Source: Thalassospira xiamenensis M-5 = DSM 17429 | Lineage (GTDB): Bacteria > Pseudomonadota > Alphaproteobacteria > Rhodospirillales > Thalassospiraceae | Assembly: GCF_000300235.2 (NCBI RefSeq) | Contig: NZ_CP004388.1 | Coordinates: 1,097,501 to 1,161,500, forward strand | Direction: 5' to 3' | Length of the DNA: 64,000 nt | In this document: piece after piece, positions 55,319 through 62,025 of the stretch | How positions within the stretch are numbered: the stretch's first letter is position 1 | Layout: each line of letters opens with the position of its first letter | Notes under the pieces: model-generated | The model's input: the letters and a program-made list of their open reading frames with translations, nothing else | Database searches by the model: none | Told to the model about the DNA's origin: nothing | Made by a program: the position numbers and the translations under genes

Positions 55319-55367
55319 GAAGGTGCCGGTGGCGGGATAATTCAGCCCGCCGCTGGTGCCTTTTTCT
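55319..55367 (+). terminator. Imperfect terminator after the EamA gene
   Basis: AAGGTGCCGGTGGCGGG faces CCCGCCGCTGGTGCCTT with a few mismatches and G-T pairs, followed by TTTC. Confidence 0.6.
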
Positions 55368-55420
55368 TTGGGATGCGCAGTTCTGCCGATGCGCACAGAA
55401 AATTCTTTTCGCAGGTGCAA

Positions 55421-55447
55421 AATCACGTTAGCATCATATTCGTGATT
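55421..55447. promoter_or_regulatory. Inverted repeat upstream of the GAF chemoreceptor
   Basis: AATCACG (55421-55427) and CGTGATT (55441-55447) are perfectly inverted with a 13-base spacer. A regulator site or a leader hairpin is possible. Confidence 0.4.
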
Positions 55448-55560
55448 GCAAAGGCGCAGTTACGAACAATCGGCAGGCAACGAGGCTTGCAAGACAATCG
55501 CGCGACCGGACGGCGTTATGCACGGTCGATTTCAGATGTCCCATGCCTCGGAGAAGTTCA

Positions 55561-56994
55561 ATGTTTGCCGGTTTCATGCGTTCCGTTTCCCCCGATGAAG
55601 ACAGCCGTTCAAAACAGGGCCGCGAGGCCGGGCTTGGCGATATTCTGCGCCTGTTGCGCACGGTTGGGACAATTGCCGATGATGCACGACAAAGTGACGC
55701 GGCGATTGCCGGTATCCTTGATGCGGTTTGCGATTATTGCCACTGGCCGGTCGGTCATGCCTACCTGCTTCGCGAAGACAATACGCTGTCTTCGGCCAAA
55801 ATCTGGTCGATCGGGCGGGGTGTTTTGCCCACAGATCTGACCGATTTTCGGTTGCAGTCAGAGGCCACGGTTTTCACCATCGGGCAGGGCCTGATCGGGT
55901 CGGTTGCAAAGACGGGGGAACCTGTCTGCATCGAAAACGTTGTTACTAAGGACGGCTTCCTGCGCGCCAGCGGGGCTGCCCGGAACGGGTTGCAGGGCTG
56001 TTTCGCGTTGCCGGTCAAAATGGCCGGTAAAGTGGTGGCCGTCATCGAATTTTTCAGCCGTGATATCGCCCGTCTTGATGATGAGATGCTTGAACTGCTT
56101 GGCTTTGTTGGCGGGCAGGTCGCACGCGTGCTCGAACGTGATGCGGCACTGGCCGCGCGCGAAAAACTGGCATCGGATTTTGAAAGCCAGGTGCAGGGTA
56201 CGGTCGGGATGCTGGGTGCCGCGGTCAGCCAGATGCGCAGTGCGCTTGACGTGCTGGGCGATAGCAACCGGCGGACGGATGCATGCGGCAAGGGCATTGA
56301 TCAGGCGGCCCATGCCGCCCTCTCCCGGATTGAAAATGTCGCCGGACAGATGGATGCGCTTCAGGCGGCGTTGACCACGATTGGCGATGATGCCGGGGCG
56401 AATGTGGAAACCACCCGTGCATTGGGGGCGCAGGCACGTGAGATGCGCGATGAATTTGCCAAATTGCAGGCGCGTGCAGCCGATGCGGGCAAGATGCTGT
56501 CGACAATTTCGGCCATCGCCAGCCAGATCAAATTGCTGGGGCTGAATGCCTCGATCGAGGCGGCACGTGTTGGCGAGGCCGGGAAGGGCTTTGCCATCGT
56601 TGCCAAGGAAGTCAAGGCGTTGGCGGGGCAATCCGAAGCCGCAACTGCCGAAATCGCCCAATGGATGGATGGTGTCACCGGGGCGATTTCAAAGGCCGGT
56701 GGGGATATCGACCGGATTTCCGATGCGATGGGCGACTTGCAGGCGCGTGCCGAAATCACCGCGGATCAAACCGGTGGGCAGGTTGAAATTTGTCGCACCG
56801 TTGCAGGGGATGCGCTTGATGCGTTGAAACAGGCGCGGGTGGTGGGTGCCAGTGTTTCCGATATTGCAGAGGCAATTTCCCATAACGGGCAGGTCGCGGG
56901 CGAACTTTCCGATGCAGCGCGGAATCTTGAAACACAAGGATCGGACCTTAGCCATCGGGTCGAGGGCTTTGTCGGTCAGATCCTGGCGATGTGA
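55561..56994 (+). CDS. Soluble GAF-domain chemoreceptor-like protein
   Basis: Cytoplasmic protein of 477 residues without a membrane segment. A GAF sensor covers about residues 25-190 (DAVCDYCHWPVGHAYLL, FTIGQGLIGSVAKTGEPVCI, FALPVKMAGKVVAVIEFFS). The second half is an MCP-type signalling coiled coil whose tip reads IASQIKLLGLNASIEAARVG; the Gln-Thr-Asn usual at the tip is Gln-Ile-Lys here. It may sense a cytoplasmic ligand and act on CheA/CheW, or on another output if the changed tip does not fit. ATG 55561 follows GGAGAAG. Confidence 0.87.
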   Translation: MFAGFMRSVSPDEDSRSKQGREAGLGDILRLLRTVGTIADDARQSDAAIAGILDAVCDYCHWPVGHAYLLREDNTLSSAKIWSIGRGVLPTDLTDFRLQSEATVFTIGQGLIGSVAKTGEPVCIENVVTKDGFLRASGAARNGLQGCFALPVKMAGKVVAVIEFFSRDIARLDDEMLELLGFVGGQVARVLERDAALAAREKLASDFESQVQGTVGMLGAAVSQMRSALDVLGDSNRRTDACGKGIDQAAHAALSRIENVAGQMDALQAALTTIGDDAGANVETTRALGAQAREMRDEFAKLQARAADAGKMLSTISAIASQIKLLGLNASIEAARVGEAGKGFAIVAKEVKALAGQSEAATAEIAQWMDGVTGAISKAGGDIDRISDAMGDLQARAEITADQTGGQVEICRTVAGDALDALKQARVVGASVSDIAEAISHNGQVAGELSDAARNLETQGSDLSHRVEGFVGQILAM

Positions 56995-56997
56995 GGG

Positions 56998-58140
56998 TTA
57001 GACTATCCGGTCGGGGAATTTCGATGTGCGTTTTGCCACCATGCGGGCCAATGGCGGACCAAACAGCAGTACCATGAAAAAGCGCGTTGCCTGTAACACC
57101 AGGATAAAGGACAAGTCGACATTGGTGCTGGCCGCGATGATGGCGACCGAGTCAAGCCCGCCGGGGCTGGTGGCGAGATAGGCGGTCAGTGGATCAACAT
57201 CCATGAAAATCACCAGCAATACCGAAATCCCGGCACAAAAACCGATCAGAACGAAAATCGAAATCAGGATTTTCGGCAGGGCGTACGCCGCGTGGCGTAA
57301 AACTGCAGGTGTGAATTTCAACCCGATCATCCAGCCGATCACGGCATAGGTCAGGCCAAGAAACCATTCAGGCAGGACGATATCGACCATACCGGTGATG
57401 CTTAACACCATGACGACGATCATCGGCACCAGAAGCGGACCCGATGGCAAACGTGACTTTGCCCCGACAATGCACAGGATGACGGCGATTGCCACTGTTA
57501 TACCGAAATCGCCGATATCAAACGGGCTAAACCATTGATGCGGATGGGCCGCCGCCAATGCCGGATCGACCCAGAAATTGGCAACACTTGATGCCACGGC
57601 AACCACAATCACCACCCGGACATATTGCATGAAGGCCACTAGTCTGGCATCGGCGCCAAAGGCCTCGGCCATGATGACCATGGCGGATGCGGCACCCGGT
57701 GATGATCCCCAAATGCCTGCCGTTCCCGGCAGGACCTGCTTGATGCACAATATCCAGCCCAAAAAGCTGCTGGCGATCAATGTCAGTGCCGTAACGCCCA
57801 GAACCAGCGGCCAGTCATGCATGAAAGATGTGATGATCCCGGCGGTCATTGACCCGCCGACCATGCAGCCAAGCACCGATTGCGCGCCAAGATAGATCGG
57901 CTTTGGCATGGCGATGGTGGTGCCATTGGTACCCATGACAATGCCAACAATCATCGGGCCGAGCAAAAGGGCGGCCGGGATATCCGCATCATGCAGGATC
58001 ACGGACAGCACAAGCGAAACGCCAATCAGCAATCCCCATTGCATAAGATGCGGCATTTTGCCGAGCTTTTCCCGATCAGGGGGCGAGTTGGGTTTGGGGG
58101 ACTTGGGGGCGTGGGGCGCATGGGGCGAGGTATCTGGCAC
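56998..58140 (-). CDS. AbrB-family (PF05145) membrane protein
   Basis: Inner-membrane protein of 380 residues with two AbrB-duplication halves of about five helices each (IPAALLLGPMIVGIVMG and the later SGPLLVPMIVVMVLSITG). Homologues include putative ammonia-monooxygenase-named proteins and regulators of aid-operon type; the biochemical role is unknown, and transport is a guess. The start is GTG 58140. The N-terminal 30 residues are Pro/His/Lys-rich. Confidence 0.83.
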   Translation of the reverse strand: MPDTSPHAPHAPKSPKPNSPPDREKLGKMPHLMQWGLLIGVSLVLSVILHDADIPAALLLGPMIVGIVMGTNGTTIAMPKPIYLGAQSVLGCMVGGSMTAGIITSFMHDWPLVLGVTALTLIASSFLGWILCIKQVLPGTAGIWGSSPGAASAMVIMAEAFGADARLVAFMQYVRVVIVVAVASSVANFWVDPALAAAHPHQWFSPFDIGDFGITVAIAVILCIVGAKSRLPSGPLLVPMIVVMVLSITGMVDIVLPEWFLGLTYAVIGWMIGLKFTPAVLRHAAYALPKILISIFVLIGFCAGISVLLVIFMDVDPLTAYLATSPGGLDSVAIIAASTNVDLSFILVLQATRFFMVLLFGPPLARMVAKRTSKFPDRIV

Positions 58141-58168
58141 GGGAAAGCCTTTGTTTGGGGCAGCAGGG

Positions 58169-58750
58169 TTATGGGGTGGTAAAGGTCAGTTCGGCTGATT
58201 GGCGGACACGCGCAATGCGCGGCAGGATTTCGGTGATTGAAAACTGGTGCATTTCGACCGATTTGGTGGCGGTGGTATCCTCGGCAATCACGATGTTATA
58301 GCCGTGTTCCCACGCCGACCGGGCGGTGGATTCCACGCCGAAATTGGTGACAACACCGCCAAGGACGATGGTTTCAATCCCGCGACGGCGAAGCTGCAGA
58401 TCAAGATCGGTGCCGTAAAACGCGCCCCATTGATGTTTGGTAATGACGATATCGCCGGGTTGTATCAAGTCATCCACAAGGGTGCCCCAATCTTCGGGCG
58501 GGCATTTCGCCGGGACGGATGGCAGATCAACCATCTGGTGCGGGGCATCGGCCATGTCAGAAGACCAGTAAACGCGGACCAGAACGATGGGGGCTTTGGC
58601 CGAACGGAATTTGGCGATCAGATTGCGGGCATTTTCAAGCACCACATCACCGCTTCGCGGATGCAGGGACTGGGCCAGAATGCCGTTTTGCAGGTCGATC
58701 ATGACAAGGGCGGTACGCGCCGGATCCAGCAGGATTTGGTCTTTGGGCAT
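58169..58750 (-). CDS. Isochorismatase-family hydrolase (YecD-like, without the Cys nucleophile)
   Basis: Protein of 193 residues with the cysteine-hydrolase fold: Asp in ALVMIDLQNGIL and Lys in IVITKHQWGAFYGTD. At the place of the nucleophilic Cys the sequence reads TNFGVESTARSAWEHG, with Gly. This change is seen in true isochorismatases and in E. coli YecD, to which the following NIVIAEDTTATKSVEMHQ segment is close. A vinyl-ether hydrolase or an unknown reaction is likelier than amide hydrolysis. ATG 58750 is used. It is 28 bases upstream of the AbrB-family gene and probably cotranscribed. Confidence 0.82.
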   Translation of the reverse strand: MPKDQILLDPARTALVMIDLQNGILAQSLHPRSGDVVLENARNLIAKFRSAKAPIVLVRVYWSSDMADAPHQMVDLPSVPAKCPPEDWGTLVDDLIQPGDIVITKHQWGAFYGTDLDLQLRRRGIETIVLGGVVTNFGVESTARSAWEHGYNIVIAEDTTATKSVEMHQFSITEILPRIARVRQSAELTFTTP

Positions 58751-58978
58751 GGGGCACCTGATTGGGGCAAGGTATCGGATCGGGGCGGATGGCGACGCCG
58801 TTTGGGAGTGGCGCACTGCTTTGGGGAAGGATCATGATAAACCGAAACATCCTGATATGGCGAGTTTTTCGGATGAATAGCGGGGAAACAGCGGGCAGGC
58901 AGGGGATTGGGACTTGGCCCGATCAATCGCGGTGGCTTATGTTTTTGATCGCCACAGGAACAGGGAAACCCGATTGTC

Positions 58979-59602
58979 ATGACCATCGATTTTATCTTTG
59001 ACGGGCCTGATGATGCCAAGCAGACCATTTTGCTGGCGCATGGGGCGGGGGCTGCAATGGATAGCCCGTTCATGAATGAAATGGCGGCCGGTCTGGCGGC
59101 ATGTGGCTATCGCGTGGCGCGGTTTGAATTTCCTTATATGGCGAAACGCCGGGTGGACGGGAAAAAGCGTGGGCCGGATCGGGCCCCGGTTCTGATCGAG
59201 ACTTATCAGCAGGTTGTGACACAGCTTGACACGCCCGAAAAACTTGTGATTGGTGGCAAATCAATGGGCGGGCGGATCGCCAGTATGGTCGCAGATGACC
59301 TTGGCGTGCGTGGTGTCGTCTGCCTTGGTTATCCGTTTCATCCACCGGGGAAGCCTGAAAACCTGCGGACTGCGCATTTACAGACGATGAAAACACCTAC
59401 CCTGATTTGTCATGGCACGCGCGACCCGTTTGGCAGTCCGGACGAGGTAGCGGGTTATGGACTGGCCGACACGGTATCCCTGCACTGGGTCTCCGACGGT
59501 GATCATGATTTCGACGCGCGCAAGAAGTCCGGTCACACACAGGAAGGCAATATTGTCGAAGCGATCAACGCGATTGATGCCTTTGTCAAAAGCACGGGAT
59601 GA
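58979..59602 (+). CDS. Alpha/beta hydrolase (KANL3/Tex30-like)
   Basis: Compact hydrolase of 207 residues. The oxyanion region is LLAHGAGAAMDSPFM, the nucleophile Ser is in GGKSMGGRIAS, the acid Asp in CHGTRDPFG and the base His in DGDHDF. Substrate unknown; esterase activity is likely. Single gene. Confidence 0.83.
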   Translation: MTIDFIFDGPDDAKQTILLAHGAGAAMDSPFMNEMAAGLAACGYRVARFEFPYMAKRRVDGKKRGPDRAPVLIETYQQVVTQLDTPEKLVIGGKSMGGRIASMVADDLGVRGVVCLGYPFHPPGKPENLRTAHLQTMKTPTLICHGTRDPFGSPDEVAGYGLADTVSLHWVSDGDHDFDARKKSGHTQEGNIVEAINAIDAFVKSTG

Positions 59603-59637
59603 CGTGGTTGGTTGCGCCATCCCGCAAAAATCCGGGG

Positions 59638-60117
59638 TTACTGTGCCAGTAACCCGCCATAGGGATCATCCAAAATGATCCGCCATACATTGCCGTTCGT
59701 TCGTTTCAGAACAGAAACCGAAAGGCCGTTATCATTGATTTGCGTTCCGTCCGGTGCCGTTCCCTGCATCGTCCATGGTGCAATGTGAAGGGCTGTATCA
59801 TCGGTGACGAATACCTTGTGCCCGCCATAATCAAATGCCGGGTTGATGTCAAAGAACTGAATGAACTGTTCACGGATTTCCATGGCACCGCTTGTGGCAG
59901 TACCCGGTGTGAAGGCAATAACAGCATCATGGTCATAATGCGCCAGAACGCCTTCGATATCGCGGTTTTCAAATGCCTGTGTCATCGACAGAACGGTATC
60001 AAGAACCTGTTTTTCATCGGTGTTCATGGTCTGTCCTGGTTCGGTTGATTGTGCTGGAGTATTTAACCCCGGCAGCAAAAAGAACATCAAGGTTGGCAGG
60101 AATACCTTTTTCCTCAT
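59638..60117 (-). CDS. Exported SnoaL/DUF4440-like (NTF2-fold) protein
   Basis: Protein of 159 residues with a signal peptide (VFLPTLMFFLLPGLNTPAQS). The mature part is an NTF2-like fold: a helix FENRDIEGVLAHYDHDAVIA and strands ending in ILDDPYGGLLA. Members act as isomerases, cyclases or ligand binders. If translation begins at the inner ATG (60027) the protein would be cytoplasmic, so export is not certain. Confidence 0.75.
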   Translation of the reverse strand: MRKKVFLPTLMFFLLPGLNTPAQSTEPGQTMNTDEKQVLDTVLSMTQAFENRDIEGVLAHYDHDAVIAFTPGTATSGAMEIREQFIQFFDINPAFDYGGHKVFVTDDTALHIAPWTMQGTAPDGTQINDNGLSVSVLKRTNGNVWRIILDDPYGGLLAQ

Positions 60118-60262
60118 GACACCCCCAGCGGGGCAAGGGGAATGACATGGAAGGTGTTGGTTTTTTCAAAATATGACATTGGGGACGAGATGTGGTCAGG
60201 GATCATGTGTTTGGTTCCGCAATCAGGTGATGTAGAGCGCGAACATTGGTGACGCGAAGGGA

Positions 60263-60700
60263 TCAGGCCGGTATGCCTTCGACCGGCATCAGGAAATCCT
60301 TGGCATATTCATCACTCATTTCGGCGTCCTGACTGGCGATATCGATCCTTATCCCATTGGGGTCAAGCAGGGTGAAATGACGCTGGCCCCATGGTTCGTC
60401 GCGCAGTTCGAGCGCAAATTCGAAACCCTTGGCGCGGAGCTCATCGGCGGCAGTTTTGGCGTCCTCGACGCTGATGCCAAAGATGCTGCCGTCGCCCATG
60501 GTGCGGCCATGGAATAGCGGCGGCTGTGTCGGATGGTCGGGCTGCATCAGGCCGATTTGGACTTCCATGCATTCTGGCCAGACAAGGTGGATATACCAGT
60601 CCCCGGCAAAGACGGCGACAAAGCCGAGTTCTTCGTAAAAAGTCCGGCTTTCTGTCAGTTTTTCGGTGACGATAATCGGAAAGGCGCTGGTGACTTTCAT
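60263..60700 (-). CDS. VOC family protein (glyoxalase-like)
   Basis: Protein of 145 residues, one VOC unit pair: VTSAFPIIVTEKLTESRTFY, the FHGRTMGDGSIFGISVED stretch and the final HFTLLDPNGIRIDIA strand. ATG 60700 follows AGGAGAAAACC; the longer open frame up to 61075 runs into the divergent regulator and is not coding. It is almost certainly controlled by the YafY-type regulator that faces it, since such pairs are common. Confidence 0.82.
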   Translation of the reverse strand: MKVTSAFPIIVTEKLTESRTFYEELGFVAVFAGDWYIHLVWPECMEVQIGLMQPDHPTQPPLFHGRTMGDGSIFGISVEDAKTAADELRAKGFEFALELRDEPWGQRHFTLLDPNGIRIDIASQDAEMSDEYAKDFLMPVEGIPA

Positions 60701-60760
60701 TGGTTTTCTCCTGACGAATGTTGAAACCCTGTTCCCGATAATTGTCATGTTTGCACATGC

Positions 60761-60784
60761 CTCCTGACAGGAGCCTGTCAGGAG
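60761..60784. promoter_or_regulatory. Operator between VOC gene and YafY regulator
   Basis: CTCCTGACAG (60761-60770) and CTGTCAGGAG (60775-60784) form a perfect inverted repeat with a 4-base spacer. The inner CAGGAGCCTG is nearly symmetrical too. It lies between divergent genes. Confidence 0.7.
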
Positions 60785-60825
60785 CGTTATGATAATTTCT
60801 CGGTCATGCTGAGAAAGGAGCGAAC

Positions 60826-61530
60826 ATGAGAAGGGCCGACCGACTTTTCCGTCTTGTGCAGATTTTGCGCCGTCGCAAACTGTGCCGGGCGCGCGAACTT
60901 GCCGAGGAACTGGAAGTTTCCGAGCGCACGATTTACCGCGATATTCGCGATCTTGCCGCGTCCGGTGTTCCGGTCGAAGGCGAGGCGGGGGTGGGCTATA
61001 TCCTGCGCGATGGTTATGATCTGCCGCCATTGATGTTTGATGCCGACGAGATCGAGGCACTGGTGGTTGCCGCACGCATGGTGCAGAGCTGGACCGATCC
61101 GCAGATGGCGCGGGCCGCGGGCGATGCCCTGACCAAGATCGAGGCGGTCTTGCCGGAAAAAATGCGGGGTCTTATTGGCGGGGTGCCGATTGCGATTGCC
61201 GAAATCGCACAGGCCCCGATTGCGATTTCGATGCCCGATTTGCGGCGTGCCATCCGTGAACGGCATCTGATCAATATCGATTACACCGATGCCAAGGGGG
61301 ATGACACCAACCGGCGGGTCTGGCCGTTGGGGATGCTGTTTTTTGGCACCATCTGGCTGTTGGCAAGCTGGTGCGAACTTCGCCAGGCCTTCCGCGTTTT
61401 CCGTGCAGACCGGATCAAGAACATGCAGATCACCGCAGATCATTTCCGGCCGACACCGGGGCGGACATTGCGTGACTACCTGATTTCCGAAGGCGTCGAG
61501 GGGGAAATCCTCAATGGCATCGGTCGATAA
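60826..61530 (+). CDS. YafY-type regulator (HTH_11 plus WYL domain)
   Basis: Regulator of 234 residues. The N-terminal winged helix (LAEELEVSERTIYRDIRDLA) is followed by a WYL domain (about 140-200, INIDYTDAKGDDTNRRVWPL), which senses a small ligand or nucleic acid. It faces the VOC gene across a strong palindrome and likely represses it. The TfoX gene starts inside its last codons. Confidence 0.87.
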   Translation: MRRADRLFRLVQILRRRKLCRARELAEELEVSERTIYRDIRDLAASGVPVEGEAGVGYILRDGYDLPPLMFDADEIEALVVAARMVQSWTDPQMARAAGDALTKIEAVLPEKMRGLIGGVPIAIAEIAQAPIAISMPDLRRAIRERHLINIDYTDAKGDDTNRRVWPLGMLFFGTIWLLASWCELRQAFRVFRADRIKNMQITADHFRPTPGRTLRDYLISEGVEGEILNGIGR

Positions 61531-61897
61531 CGAATTTGTCCAGATGGTAAGCGAATTGTTATCCCCACTGGGAAACATCCGCCCGAACCGGATGTTTGGT
61601 GCATTCGGGCTTTATTGCGATGGGGTACTTTTTGCGATCATTGATGAAGATGTGCTGTATCTGAAAGGCGATGAACAAACTGCCGGGGCCTACGATGCGC
61701 AAGGTATGGCACCCTTTTGTGTGCCATCAGGTCGCCCGATGACACTGTCTTATTTCGAGGTTCCGGGTGACTGGCTGGACGAGCCAGATCAATTGATGGA
61801 ATTTGCCCATATGGCACTTGGTGCTGCGCATCGTGCGGCAGCGGAAAAGGTGGCCAAAGCCAAGCGCAAAAAATCGAAAACCGGCAGTAATGGGTAA
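61514..61897 (+). CDS. TfoX N-terminal domain protein
   Basis: Protein of 127 residues with only the N-domain of TfoX/Sxy: MFGAFGLYCDGVLFAIIDED, YLKGDEQTAG and SYFEVPGDWLDEPDQLMEFA. The C-terminus is a Lys/Ala tail. Full-length TfoX controls competence; single-domain forms have no proven role. It overlaps the YafY gene by 17 bases and is probably cotranscribed with it. Confidence 0.87.
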   Translation: MASVDNEFVQMVSELLSPLGNIRPNRMFGAFGLYCDGVLFAIIDEDVLYLKGDEQTAGAYDAQGMAPFCVPSGRPMTLSYFEVPGDWLDEPDQLMEFAHMALGAAHRAAAEKVAKAKRKKSKTGSNG

Positions 61898-62025
61898 AAG
61901 TTTTCAGGGAGATCTGGGGCAAAACTATCCGATTGTTTGAGGGCGCACTGAAAGGGCTGCATTTGCCGCGGATTTTCGTATAAGATTTTCCTGTAGTAAG
62001 AAAACCACGGGGAAAGCGCATCGGT

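Noticed and set aside
60703-61075. N-terminal extension of the VOC protein
   Set aside because: The added part overlaps the operator and the divergent YafY gene, while the ATG at 60700 has a strong ribosome site.
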